Shown: piece after piece, positions 16,901-24,936 of the stretch
How the letters are laid out: each line of letters starts with the position of its first letter
How positions within the stretch are numbered: position 1 is the first letter of the stretch
Source: Opitutia bacterium
Lineage (GTDB): Bacteria > Verrucomicrobiota > Verrucomicrobiia > Opitutales > Opitutaceae
Reading direction: 5' to 3'
DNA: 50,868 nucleotides
NCBI GenBank assembly: GCA_947474365.1
Contig: CANJIU010000072.1
Coordinates: 1-50,868 of the forward strand
Program-made: the position numbers and the translations under genes
Notes under the pieces: model-generated
Database searches by the model: none
What the model was told of the DNA's origin: nothing
The model's input: only the letters and a program-made list of their open reading frames with translations

Positions 16901-17079
16901 ATGTGCTGGGCGAGTACACGATTTGGAAGACGGTCGCAGTGTTTGCCAATCTGCGCAACGTGGGCGATGTGCCGAACAATGGCACGACGGTCGGCCCCAA
17001 CACGCCGTACCACGCCCGTCTCCGCTCCAGCCAGCGCTACGGCTCGCTCTGGACGTTCGGCCTAAAGGGGACGTTCTGA
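13990..17079 (+). CDS. TonB-dependent outer-membrane receptor 1 (carboxypeptidase-regulatory-like plug extension)
   Basis: From the ATG at 13990 the protein has 1029 residues with a signal peptide (about 1-27, ending AAPAAAAEA). Next come a carboxypeptidase-regulatory-like beta domain (GSIEGRIFNARSGTTVEHARV, about 30-115), a plug (FVVGESREMEGAAIAINEQ, then FLRYLPGLTVD and ISRVEVSLSPTPDTPGSALAG) and a long beta-barrel ending in the C-terminal aromatic TFGLKGTF. This is the SusC-like architecture used to import large ligands such as oligosaccharides. No SusD homolog is present, as is common in Verrucomicrobiota. It diverges from the BNR operon and shares its intergenic region. The longer frame back to 13915 adds a non-signal N-terminus and is not preferred. 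Confidence 0.9.
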   Translation: MRLFLSVLPSLFLGALLMLFAAPAAAAEAATGSIEGRIFNARSGTTVEHARVSVGHETVITFSDADGYFRLTPVAAGNVIVRIFFTGLAPQTVEIAVAAGQTAQKDITLTPTTRDAAAAASDKVVKLDQFVVGESREMEGAAIAINEQRFASNVKNVVSTDEFGAVAEGNVAEFLRYLPGLTVDLSGGDARTVSIDGAPADNTPVTLGGLSLSTPTGTGRAVEVGFFNLNNISRVEVSLSPTPDTPGSALAGSINMVPRSSFERTKPVFNGAVYMMMRDDLIKFGRIPALYRDPRMVIHPGYDLSWIVPVNKSFGFSVATGFSTQYSHQVGHTNTWRGVSAVTNGAAFPHTVPGRPYLSAYQVTDAPKESWRDSLGLTADFKLSRTDRISLSYQYSSFDGWTAARNIQFNPTQIVAGTFTPTFAQGVAGAGNLVNTSGNGRVRENRTYMPTFNWRHDGPTWKFDGGVGRAYGKDNIRSTDQGQFLTVVSRRAGVTIGFDQIIDTRPGVITVVDNATRAAVDPFRLDSYSLTTVTDNPQRSTDVNFSSFVNARRDFLWSVPVTVRGGLDFRQTTRDTRSGVYSWTYRGSTVPGSAAPFLDAVIAQRYGPYGFPQLQFADYKGTFDYFKAHPDEFTLDENANYRARVNASKHAIEGISATYLRGDVAFFERRLQLVGGARVEQTNISAQGPLTDLTRNVRRDASGRPVLDAAGRPVAITSNALEISKLTLLDRATDVKKEYLRIFPSLNASYNLRENLIARAAVSTSIGRPDFDQYAGAVSLPNTDNPAGPTNRITLNNAGIKPWSANSMKMRLEYYFTGVGQFAVGVFRRDYKNFFGNTVFRPTADFLGVYGLDPNEYGAYEVSTQFNLPGSVRSEGWEVSYKQALTFLPPWARGIQVFGNYSARTNSSNNLGALGFNDIPHSGSWGLSLTRPRFNVRLNVSFRAAQRLGEVTGVGIEPDTYNYTPSRNTVDVLGEYTIWKTVAVFANLRNVGDVPNNGTTVGPNTPYHARLRSSQRYGSLWTFGLKGTF

Positions 17080-17116
17080 TCCATTGGCAGGAGTGCCTGC
17101 GCGGCGCGTCCGACGG

Positions 17117-17563
17117 CTACCCGCCAACGGGACTATTCGGCAACTCCAGCCGATAGACTGCTTGCGTTTTCGAAGGTGCAAATCCGAGCGCGGGATAAAA
17201 CTGGTGACTCTCCGTCCGAACGACGTTGCTCCGCACCACCACCGCGGCAGCCGCGATCCGGCGCGCCCATTCCACCGCCCTCAGCACGAGGTTTCGTCCG
17301 ACCCCGCGTCGCCGGCATTCTGACGAGACGACGAGCCCGACAATCTCCACCCTGAAGCCGGACTCCAAGGCGGTGGAGGCATGAGCCTGCAACCAGCCAA
17401 CGACCACGCCCTCCCGCTCCGCGACGAGCACGAGATGGTCCCGTTCACCGAAGATTTTTTCGAGGCGCCGGCGGGTGACGTTCGCGTCTCCGAAATAACC
17501 AAGAGCAGCCGTCAGCTGCGCGATGACGGCCGAATCGGAGAGCGACGCTTCGCGGATTTTCAT
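17117..17563 (-). CDS. GNAT-family N-acetyltransferase
   Basis: The 148-residue protein (ATG at 17563; an in-frame GTG at 17572 would add three residues) fits the GNAT fold. It has an N-terminal strand MKIREASLSDSAVIAQLTAAL, then EIVGLVVSSECRRRGVGRNLV with the acetyl-CoA loop RRRGVG (motif A), and the late SHQFYPALGFAP block typical of the last helix and strand. Expected reaction: acetyl transfer from acetyl-CoA to an amine of a small molecule or protein, in the cytoplasm. It lies 76 bp downstream of TonB receptor 2 and is convergent with receptor 1 (37 bp between stops). Substrate unknown. Confidence 0.85.
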   Translation of the reverse strand: MKIREASLSDSAVIAQLTAALGYFGDANVTRRRLEKIFGERDHLVLVAEREGVVVGWLQAHASTALESGFRVEIVGLVVSSECRRRGVGRNLVLRAVEWARRIAAAAVVVRSNVVRTESHQFYPALGFAPSKTQAVYRLELPNSPVGG

Positions 17564-17639
17564 CGTTGGCACCGGTTGCGCCCCCTGACAAATGGCGGGG
17601 TGAATCCGCTCAAGTCTGACTCACGCGAACGGGTGACCA

Positions 17640-20606
17640 TCAAAACCGGCCCGATATTCCGACATTGTAACGGGAGCCGTAGCTGTCGCTGATGATGATG
17701 CGATTCGAATCGAGGCCGCTGTAGATTTCCTGCCATTTGTTGTGGATGTTGATCGCATCAACAAACACCGAAAAGCGCGAACTGAAGTAGTACTTCAGAT
17801 TAAGATCGACGGTTTCGACCGGCCGGCTTCGCTGTTCGGAGAAAATACTGACGTTATAAGCGCGCAGCGTCGTCCCCTGGTAGTTCCAGGCGGCACGCAA
17901 CTCGAGTTTGGACCAACGCCATGAGGCGCCCCCATTGGCCGTCTTCGGAACAAAGCCGACAAGCTCAGAGACGCCGTTGGCATAGGTGCCCGATGTTTTC
18001 AATTTTGTGTAGTTGGCAAATATCCTGACGGTGTTGAACGGTTTCGGTAGCATCGACAGCTGTTGATTGTAGTTCACCTCGTAGCCCTCGATTCTGGCTG
18101 ATCCGAGGTTGTCGGTGGTGTTGAGATCAAATCCGGCGTAGTCACCGTTGAAGCCGTTGTCAGCCCCGGCAGCGATGATCTGGGTGTTTCGCGAGATGAA
18201 ATCTCTAATGTCCTTGCGGAAGGCGCCCACGGAAATCACTCCGGCGGGTTCGACATAATACTCCAGCGATGCGTCGAAATTCCTGGAGTACTGCGGCTTC
18301 AATCCGGGGTTGGCCGTGGTCACCGTGCCGAGTCCCGTGGCGGAGCTGTAGCTCACGCTCGTTGTGGGATACAGGTCGGTCATATTGGGCCGGCCCGCCC
18401 CGGTGGAAAAGCTCGCGCGCGCCAGCAGGTTGGCAGAAAGGCGGTAGCGGAGGTGTACACTCGGGAAAGCCTGATCGTAGCTTCCTTCCCGACGTTTCTC
18501 GGTCACGCCGGGCCGCCGGGAGTCAGTCAGCCCACCGAGCGCATTGACATCGGTGCGCTCACTCCGCACCCCGGCGAGGAGGTTCAACCGCCCCATTTGC
18601 AGCCGACCCTGCGCGTAGGCACCAAAGATGTCCTCGGTCAACTCCCGGTAGGTCGGCGGGGTCGAGACCGACGTGCCCTGCTCACGAAATAATTGGGGAT
18701 TTTGCTGAAACAGATTGAAGACCTTCTCGAAATCGATCCCGTCCATCCGCGGCCAGACGCCGCCACTGTTGAAGACCGTGTAGATGGGCTGAGCCGTGCG
18801 AAACTGGGCCAGATTGTCGTCGTTGACACCCGTGGCCGCATTGCGGCCGGCCACGCCGTCCGCCCCGACGAAATTCCAATTGGGACTGCGGCTCGTGGTG
18901 GCATGCTCCTGGCGTCGCCAATTGGCGCCCGCCTTGAATTGCAGCGGCCATGCTCCGGCCGTGAACCCTTTGATGTAATCCAGCTTCGCATTCCCGACGG
19001 TGTCCTCCACGACATCCTCGGGTCCGTAACCGAAGAGAGCGGTGTACTGGCTGAAATCCGAACCAAACCCGATCGTCGGTCCATAGGTTTGCCGAAATTC
19101 TGGCCGCGATCGGTTCCGCGTCGTGTCGATCGAGAGGCCAAAGGGCGCTCCGACATAGGTAAACGTCGCGAGGCGCAGATTGCCGCGCGCCTTGGACGGA
19201 TTGTGGGAAATTTGCAGGACGAGCTTCTGGTCCCCGCTCCATTGCAGCGTGCCGCCCGCTTCAGTGGTGAAATTCCAAAACTGCCGCACGTTATTTGTCA
19301 CTTGGTGCGAAAATGAAGGTGCCAGCAACTCTGTGAACGTGTCCGTGTAACCGGGCGCAACGTTGGCGAGGGCCGTCGCGCTGGCCGTGCCGCGGGGGCT
19401 TGCCCCGGCTTCAATCTGCGGCCGGCTCACCCGGCTGTAATCGACGACGGTGGCGTTCCCACTGACCGCCAGTACGTCGCGAGGACTATTGAAGTCGTAG
19501 TAGTTGTAATTGAACTTCGCATAGACGCTGAGCGCCTCGTTGACGCGGAAATCGACTTTGAGCCCCGCGCCGAGACGGACCCGGTTGTTGACGTTGGAAA
19601 GGGTGCGCGCCTGCAGATTGCGCCCGTCGGCCTGGTTGCGGGTCATCTGCACGCGATCGCGCGGAGCCTCGGTCTCGGTGTGCGTGAGCGAAAAAGCAAC
19701 GCCGACATTTCGCTTCGTTCCAAGGCGGGTCAGGTAGGAAATGGCCGCATTGGGCGTGTAGGTGTGCTGGTCACGTCGGTAGCTGTTGTAGTTGTAACCC
19801 GCGCGGTAGGTGAAGACGTCGCGATCGAAATCAAGCGCCGACTTGGTCACGAGATTGGCCGCCCCACCAATCGAGTCGGCCGGCATGTCAGGCGTCGGCG
19901 CCTTTGTGAGTTCGACCTCCTTGATGAATTCCGCGGGAATGGTGTCGATTTGCGCCGAGCGATCTCCCGCGACGTTTCCCACTGAAGCATTGGCGACACG
20001 CACACCATCGACGTTGATGGCGCTGAGTTCCGGCGGAGTGCCGCGAATCTTGATCCCCAACACCTCACCGTTCTCGTAATCCGCGGCCACCCCAGGAAGA
20101 CGCACCATGAAGTTTCCGACATTCCCGTCCGCCACATTGCCAAAGGCCTCCATCGAGACGACGTTCATCACGTTGGCGGCATTCCGCTGTTTGACGATTG
20201 AGGCCGCCTCTCCTTCGCGCGACGTCGAAACCGTGAACGCTGCCAACTGCAGAATCGCGGTGCCGAGTGACACGGATACTTCCGTCGCCTGGCCGGCGCG
20301 GACCTGCACCAACTGCGTGGCGACATCAAACCCAGTATAGGAAACGCGCACGCTCTGCGCGCCCGCCGGCACCGCGGTGATCAGAAAACCGCCTTCTCGA
20401 TCCGTCAGCACCGGGAACGCTGCGCCGACAGTAACTTCCGCGCCCTCAATATAGGCCCCCGTCGTGGCATGGGAGACCCGACCGGAAATGCTCCCTGTTG
20501 CGCTTTGGGCCGACATGACGCCGACGAGCGACATCAAACCCAGAGCAGTTATAAATACACGCATCAGACGTCGGAGCATAGCACCGGGGATATTGGGGGT
20601 TGGCAT
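17640..20606 (-). CDS. TonB-dependent outer-membrane receptor 2
   Basis: A protein of up to 988 residues with a carboxypeptidase-regulatory-like domain (SATGSISGRVSHATTGAYIE). The plug follows (AFTVSTSREGEAASIVKQ, NFMVRLPGVAADYENGEV, INVDGVRVA, IKEVELTKAPTPDMPADSIG). The barrel ends RYNVGISGRF. Role: TonB-energised import of a bulky ligand across the outer membrane. The start is uncertain. ATG codons at 20606, 20579 and 20564 are all compatible, and the shortest forms give the cleanest signal peptide (MRVFITALGLMSLVGVMSAQ). No Shine-Dalgarno is evident at any of them. It follows BNR paralog 3, but its own copy of the repeated element (20691-20726) lies in the 144-bp gap, so it may have its own promoter. 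Only moderately like receptor 1. Confidence 0.88.
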   Translation of the reverse strand: MPTPNIPGAMLRRLMRVFITALGLMSLVGVMSAQSATGSISGRVSHATTGAYIEGAEVTVGAAFPVLTDREGGFLITAVPAGAQSVRVSYTGFDVATQLVQVRAGQATEVSVSLGTAILQLAAFTVSTSREGEAASIVKQRNAANVMNVVSMEAFGNVADGNVGNFMVRLPGVAADYENGEVLGIKIRGTPPELSAINVDGVRVANASVGNVAGDRSAQIDTIPAEFIKEVELTKAPTPDMPADSIGGAANLVTKSALDFDRDVFTYRAGYNYNSYRRDQHTYTPNAAISYLTRLGTKRNVGVAFSLTHTETEAPRDRVQMTRNQADGRNLQARTLSNVNNRVRLGAGLKVDFRVNEALSVYAKFNYNYYDFNSPRDVLAVSGNATVVDYSRVSRPQIEAGASPRGTASATALANVAPGYTDTFTELLAPSFSHQVTNNVRQFWNFTTEAGGTLQWSGDQKLVLQISHNPSKARGNLRLATFTYVGAPFGLSIDTTRNRSRPEFRQTYGPTIGFGSDFSQYTALFGYGPEDVVEDTVGNAKLDYIKGFTAGAWPLQFKAGANWRRQEHATTSRSPNWNFVGADGVAGRNAATGVNDDNLAQFRTAQPIYTVFNSGGVWPRMDGIDFEKVFNLFQQNPQLFREQGTSVSTPPTYRELTEDIFGAYAQGRLQMGRLNLLAGVRSERTDVNALGGLTDSRRPGVTEKRREGSYDQAFPSVHLRYRLSANLLARASFSTGAGRPNMTDLYPTTSVSYSSATGLGTVTTANPGLKPQYSRNFDASLEYYVEPAGVISVGAFRKDIRDFISRNTQIIAAGADNGFNGDYAGFDLNTTDNLGSARIEGYEVNYNQQLSMLPKPFNTVRIFANYTKLKTSGTYANGVSELVGFVPKTANGGASWRWSKLELRAAWNYQGTTLRAYNVSIFSEQRSRPVETVDLNLKYYFSSRFSVFVDAINIHNKWQEIYSGLDSNRIIISDSYGSRYNVGISGRF

Positions 20607-20690
20607 ACGAAGAAAGGCAGGGCCGCCATTGGAGAAAGGATCTTCTCCGGAGTGCGCCGATGAAGCGCCTCCCTCGCCATGGGTTCACAG

Positions 20691-20726
20691 GCGAATTACC
20701 TAGCAAGACAGGGAAAAACGTAGCGC
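20691..20726 (-). promoter_or_regulatory. Repeated promoter-like element, copy B
   Basis: Minus-strand core CGCTACGTTTTTCCCTGTCT (20725 to 20706), then TGCTAGGTAATTCGCC. One core mismatch against copies A and C. It sits between the stop of BNR paralog 3 and TonB receptor 2, 99 bp before the receptor's first possible ATG, so the leader is longer than at the other copies. Confidence 0.7.
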
Positions 20727-20750
20727 CGAGACAACACCGCCGTCGGGTGC

Positions 20751-22007
20751 TTAGGGTGCGGTCGGCATCTGCCAGCGATCCAGGTCCGCGATCCGCACGC
20801 GTTCGATCTCAACTGACCTTTTCCCGCCGGAATGAGCGATCAGGAGCATGCCATTATGCTCCATTACGTGAGGATAATCGACTGGCCGGCCGCCCACGAG
20901 GTAGAAGAGCTTGTCGAACACGATGCCGTCGGCGCTGAGCGCGAGCGTCAGGGGATCGCGTTTTTTGGGATTCGAATTCGAGACCAGGACAAATCGACCG
21001 TCCTGCAAGCGGAGGCCGTGCGCCTTGGAGCGTGCGTCGGGAAAATCGGTCTTCACCGGTACGCTCCACGTGTGGCCGCTGTCGGTCGAAAAGGCCCGGT
21101 AAAGGTAGCGGCTGAGATTGTTGTCGCGAAACAACGCCATCAGGTTGCCGTCCGGAAGCGGCCACCAGACCGGTTCCTCCGCCCGGAGTGCAAGATCGCC
21201 TCCGGCTCCCCGCGACATGGGCACGGAGCTCCAGTGATCCACCGCGTCCACTCCTCCGATGAGAAACTGCACCCCCGATTGGTTGTAGTCGTTCTTCCGG
21301 CGCGTCATCGCCCACTCGCCGCTCGGAAGTTTCTGTGGTGGGAAATTATTGATCGCATTGGGGCAGATAACTCCAATGTCGTCCCACGAATCCTTTTTCC
21401 CGTTCCACCGAAAACCGCGGAGCTCCAGACTCGGTCCGAAGGCCCCCGCCGCCTCGTCGAGGGAAACGAGCGCAATCAACTGTCCTTCACGGATCCACAG
21501 CCCGCGCGAGATATAACGAAACCCCTCAGTGCTATGCGTATTATAGTGGGGCGATCCAGGCTCCGACCGGGGAGGATAACCGGTGATAGATTTCGACACC
21601 GCCCAATGGATTCCGTCCGGACTCGTCGAGTATTTTACGACTTGGCCGACCATGTCCTCCACCCCCGGTCCGTCGCTCCACATCGCCCAAAAGCGGCCCT
21701 CGAAGTACGCCAGATAATTGTGCTGGTTAACGCCGTTTTGGGCGCGCACATCGCTGACCACGACATGCTCAAGCGGAAGCCGCGGCAGCTTGGCGAAATC
21801 GATCGTGTGGGGATCGGCGGGCACCCAGTCACCTGCGAGCATGATGCGGGAACCGGGATTCTTTGCCGGATCAGGTGGCGCGATGTTGAGATTCGGCGGC
21901 GTGGGCGCGACCAAGAGCGGTTTCCTCGCTACCGGAGGTTGGGCGGCCTGTCCCGAAGACAGCCCCAGAGCGACGGCAACCAGGAGGAACCCTGTTGGAA
22001 ATTTCAT
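20751..22007 (-). CDS. BNR/sialidase-fold exported protein, paralog 3
   Basis: A 418-residue protein with signal peptide MKFPTGFLLVAVALGLSSGQ and the same sialidase-like propeller as paralogs 1 and 2. It has NQHNY (94-98), FWAMWSDGP, NNFPPQKLPSGEWAMTRR, EEPVWW, FRDN, STDSGHTW (Asp box), KKRDPLTLAL and VGGRPVDYP. It is closest to paralog 2 across the whole length, so the pair probably arose by duplication. Preceded by regulatory element copy C (core 55 bp before the ATG) and by the AraC gene, and followed by TonB receptor 2. Function as a glycan-active enzyme is inferred from fold and context only. Confidence 0.83.
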   Translation of the reverse strand: MKFPTGFLLVAVALGLSSGQAAQPPVARKPLLVAPTPPNLNIAPPDPAKNPGSRIMLAGDWVPADPHTIDFAKLPRLPLEHVVVSDVRAQNGVNQHNYLAYFEGRFWAMWSDGPGVEDMVGQVVKYSTSPDGIHWAVSKSITGYPPRSEPGSPHYNTHSTEGFRYISRGLWIREGQLIALVSLDEAAGAFGPSLELRGFRWNGKKDSWDDIGVICPNAINNFPPQKLPSGEWAMTRRKNDYNQSGVQFLIGGVDAVDHWSSVPMSRGAGGDLALRAEEPVWWPLPDGNLMALFRDNNLSRYLYRAFSTDSGHTWSVPVKTDFPDARSKAHGLRLQDGRFVLVSNSNPKKRDPLTLALSADGIVFDKLFYLVGGRPVDYPHVMEHNGMLLIAHSGGKRSVEIERVRIADLDRWQMPTAP

Positions 22008-22047
22008 TTTGTCGTTGATGGTTGGACGCCGCCCCCTGCCGGTGCAG

Positions 22048-22083
22048 GCGAATTACCTAGCAAGAGAGGGAAAAAGGTAGCGC
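22048..22083 (-). promoter_or_regulatory. Repeated promoter-like element, copy C
   Basis: Minus-strand core CGCTACCTTTTTCCCTCTCT (22082 to 22063), followed by TGCTAGGTAATTCGCC, identical to copy B in that extension. The core ends 55 bp before the ATG of BNR paralog 3 and lies just beyond the stop of the AraC gene (22091). Confidence 0.7.
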
Positions 22084-22090
22084 CGCGCGC

Positions 22091-22972
22091 TCAATCCTCC
22101 TGTCGCTTCCGGTACTCGCCGGGCGTGAAACCGAAGCGCTGGCGGAAGCACCGGATGAAATACTGCAAATCGGTGAAGCCGCAGAGTCCGGCGACGTCGG
22201 TCACGTTGTAACGGAGATCCCGCAGGAAATGCAGGCTGCGCTCCAGCCGGATCGCGTTCACGTAGGTGCGGAAGTTCTGCTTCGTGTGCTCGTGAAAGAA
22301 CCGGGAAAAATGATTCGGGTGCCGGTTGAAAAATCGAGCCGTCTCCTTGCGGCTCAATTGCGGGTCGGACCAATGCTCTGACAAATAATCGCACACCGAC
22401 TGCCAGAGGACGGTCTGCGACGGACGTCCGTGCTCCGGAGCGCTTTCGGTCAGGGCGGCGACCTCGGCGACGAGAATTTCCATCAAGAGGGTAAAGGTCT
22501 TCCCTCCCAGTCGCGCCGCCGGTGGCTCGCGTAAAAGGCGCAATAGATGCTCACCCTTCGCTCCCAACGTCTCCAACGTCCGCCATTGCGCGACATACTG
22601 AGATGGAATCGTGCCGTCGGCAGCCGGCGCCCCACGCGCGTGGATGGTGAGGCGCGTCGAATCGCTCCGAAAAATCACCCCCAACGACCGGTAGGCCACC
22701 CGGGGGACCGGGCAAATCCACGTATACGGCGCGAGAAAAAGGACCTGGCCCGGAGCGACATCGAGGAGCACTTCGTTGTCATTTTCGATCGTGAGAAACG
22801 TCCCCTTCCCTTCGAGCACGACAATCAGCCGCGGCACCTCCATGAAATACGCCGGGTGATCGTTTACCGGCTTCTTGCCCTCCAGCACGCGCACGATCGG
22901 CAGCCTGGATTTTCGCGCCAGCCAGGCGTCCAGCGCGGTCAGAATTTGTTGCCGGGAATCAGGGGCTCGCAT
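22091..22972 (-). CDS. AraC-family transcriptional regulator
   Basis: From the ATG at 22972 the protein has 293 residues; an in-frame TTG at 23011 is less likely. The N-terminal half is cupin-like (RLIVVLEGKGTFLTIEND, DVAPGQVLFLAPYTWICP), the usual ligand-sensing module. The C-terminal 100 residues carry the double helix-turn-helix of the family: LSRKETARFFNRHPNHFSRF for the first and NVTDVAGLCGFTDLQYFIRC, then GFTPGEYRKRQ, for the second. It probably senses a sugar-derived inducer and activates the surrounding utilisation genes. It sits directly before regulatory element copy C, making it the best candidate to bind the four repeated elements. That is inference. 16 bp separate its TTG from the stop of the FAD oxidoreductase. 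Confidence 0.88.
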   Translation of the reverse strand: MRAPDSRQQILTALDAWLARKSRLPIVRVLEGKKPVNDHPAYFMEVPRLIVVLEGKGTFLTIENDNEVLLDVAPGQVLFLAPYTWICPVPRVAYRSLGVIFRSDSTRLTIHARGAPAADGTIPSQYVAQWRTLETLGAKGEHLLRLLREPPAARLGGKTFTLLMEILVAEVAALTESAPEHGRPSQTVLWQSVCDYLSEHWSDPQLSRKETARFFNRHPNHFSRFFHEHTKQNFRTYVNAIRLERSLHFLRDLRYNVTDVAGLCGFTDLQYFIRCFRQRFGFTPGEYRKRQED

Positions 22973-23027
22973 GGACAGATCAATGAAGGCGCCCCGGCGC
23001 AACGCCCGCAAGCTCGCGTCCGCGGGT

Positions 23028-24821
23028 TCAAGCCGTCAGCGAATGCGGCTCAGCCACGTGCTCCGGGGGTGAATTCAGCCGGACGGAGGAGGCCACGGGC
23101 GGCCCATCAACGATCCGTTCAATCGACCCGTGCCAGAACATGAGCTGGCCCGGCCCGTCGACATAAACGATCGCGAGCCCCGTCCGCGTGGCGGCCACGA
23201 CCGGTGCGACGCGCGCATTCACCTCCGGTGCCAATTCGCGTTCGGTCGCCGTCACGCTGCCGCCCACCGTTGCGATCCGGACAAGCAATCGTCCGGTCGA
23301 GGTGCTCACCCGGGCGAGCATCCCCTCCGCGAGCGCGACCTCACTCGCCGCTCCGGTGCCGTCCGGCATTGAGGCAGGGGGCACCGCGGCCCAGCGCTTT
23401 TCCCGCCGCTCGGCCGAAACGACAGCGTCGCCCTCGCGCCACGCGACGATGAAGCAGCCATCACGCTGCCGAACAAGTCTCAAGTCTCGCGGCGACCGGC
23501 TCAGTTCGTCGCGGTCGAACACCGGCTCATGCGAGAAGAGGTCGCAACGCAGATACTCGCCGTAATCCGAGAGGTTGAGCGACTGGCCGCCGGCCTCAAT
23601 CGTCGCCTGCAGCCGCGGCACAGCGATGTTGCTCAAGTCGGTGCCCGTTTCCAGGCATTGCCGCGCCGCATGACCGGCCGCAAAACCCATCTGGGCCACG
23701 ACGGCCATCACCCGAAACGCACTCATTGCGGTCTGATCGCCCGATGCGCCACGACCGGGCACCAGCAGATTTTTGGCGCCTCTTGGAATCATCATCCGCA
23801 GCGGCAGGTGATGCGGATCGAGCATGTCGGTGATGCCGGTGCCGGCACGCTCCATGCGATCGGGCCAGTGAAAATCGATGTGATAGGTGTTCACGGCGAC
23901 GGCGTCGGGGAAAATCACCGCGCGGCGCGCCTCCCCTTCGGTGAGCACGTGTTCTCCGATGATGCGGCGCTCCTCGCGCACCCCGATGCCGCGCGACACG
24001 GACGCGAGCACGTGCGTATCGAGCTTTCTCCCTCGGTAGCCGACTGTTTGCAGATAATGGATAAGACCGTGCATCTGCCGGCGGGCAAACATCTCCGCTT
24101 CCGAACGCCCCCGGCCGTCGGCCGCGTCGAAGCCCACGACCTTCATCTTCACCTCGACCTTGCCGCTCGGAAACCGATGCAGGCTGGTCATCGGAATTTC
24201 GTCGTCATTCGTCCAGCGCGGGCAGCCTTCCGGCAGGATCGGTGCCACCTTTCGACCGGTTTCCCACATCGTGAAATAGAGGCTCATCGGCAATTGGCGG
24301 TTCGCCCCTTCATGCACCACCGGGAAACCCGCCAACAGCGGCACGGTGCACGCCCCGGATGCATCGATCACAAATCGCGGCGCCAGGGTTACCAATCCTC
24401 CCGCGGTGCAAACCGTCAGTTCCTGGACCACTCCGGCGGCGGCGCGGGCTCCGACGACGCGCGCGTGCAGCAGCACTTCGATTCCTCGCACCAGTGCCAT
24501 CTCTTGCAGGAAAAACGCGCACCACTCCAAATCGTAGGGCCGGCGGTCGTCGTTCGGCCGATACGGCTCGATCAATTGGTGGGCCGCGAGCCGCGCGACG
24601 AGCTCCGCGAAGGGCGCGTTGACCCGCGCGGTGTCGCCGCAGAATCCCGCGACTCCGCCGACGGTTCCCTGCCCGCCCAGGACGTTGCTCGGCTCGACAA
24701 CAAGGACCCGATTCTCCGGCGTCTTCGCGGCCAACGCCGCCATGACGCCCGCCATCCCGCCTCCGACCACGACAAGATCGGTCGGTTCGCCGACGCCGGT
24801 GGCGGTAGTGGGCATAGTCAT
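23028..24821 (-). CDS. FAD-dependent oxidoreductase (FAD_oxidored, PF12831-like)
   Basis: A 597-residue flavoprotein without a signal peptide. The dinucleotide fold is at the N-terminus: LVVVGGGMAGVMAALAA (16-32) with the glycine motif at 20-25, Glu43 for the ribose, and NVLGGQGTVGGVAGFCGD (46-63), typical of the PVC-enriched 'FAD-dependent oxidoreductase' group. Further FAD contacts include FVIDASGACTVPLLAG and AKNLLVPGRGASGDQTAMSAFRVM. The last about 120 residues form an extra beta-rich segment (IATVGGSVTATERELAPEV, GQLMFWHGSIERI). The family oxidises or reduces unknown substrates, often next to glycan genes. Copy D of the repeated element ends 57 bp before the ATG at 24821, which supports this start over the ATG two codons later. 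Confidence 0.83.
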   Translation of the reverse strand: MTMPTTATGVGEPTDLVVVGGGMAGVMAALAAKTPENRVLVVEPSNVLGGQGTVGGVAGFCGDTARVNAPFAELVARLAAHQLIEPYRPNDDRRPYDLEWCAFFLQEMALVRGIEVLLHARVVGARAAAGVVQELTVCTAGGLVTLAPRFVIDASGACTVPLLAGFPVVHEGANRQLPMSLYFTMWETGRKVAPILPEGCPRWTNDDEIPMTSLHRFPSGKVEVKMKVVGFDAADGRGRSEAEMFARRQMHGLIHYLQTVGYRGRKLDTHVLASVSRGIGVREERRIIGEHVLTEGEARRAVIFPDAVAVNTYHIDFHWPDRMERAGTGITDMLDPHHLPLRMMIPRGAKNLLVPGRGASGDQTAMSAFRVMAVVAQMGFAAGHAARQCLETGTDLSNIAVPRLQATIEAGGQSLNLSDYGEYLRCDLFSHEPVFDRDELSRSPRDLRLVRQRDGCFIVAWREGDAVVSAERREKRWAAVPPASMPDGTGAASEVALAEGMLARVSTSTGRLLVRIATVGGSVTATERELAPEVNARVAPVVAATRTGLAIVYVDGPGQLMFWHGSIERIVDGPPVASSVRLNSPPEHVAEPHSLTA

Positions 24822-24869
24822 GACGCGGTGCGACTGAATCGCGCCCTCTGCCGACGCGTGGAGAGGAAA

Positions 24870-24902
24870 GACGAACTCAGAGAAGGAAAAATGTAGCGGC
24901 CC
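24870..24902 (-). promoter_or_regulatory. Repeated promoter-like element, copy D (shorter match)
   Basis: Minus-strand core CGCTACATTTTTCCTTCTCT (24898 to 24879). It keeps the 20-bp core but lacks the TGCTAGGTAAT extension of copies A-C. The spacing of 57 bp to the ATG of the FAD oxidoreductase equals that of copy A. It lies inside the 115-bp gap after the isomerase-like gene. Confidence 0.55.
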
Positions 24903-24936
24903 CGGCCGTGCGTTTGTTCCGCGGTCCTCTCCCTGG

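Noticed and set aside
20632..20649. Hairpin GGAGAA/TTCTCC in the TonB receptor 2 leader
   Set aside because: The stem is only 6 bp with no conserved context, so there is no support for a riboswitch or attenuator.
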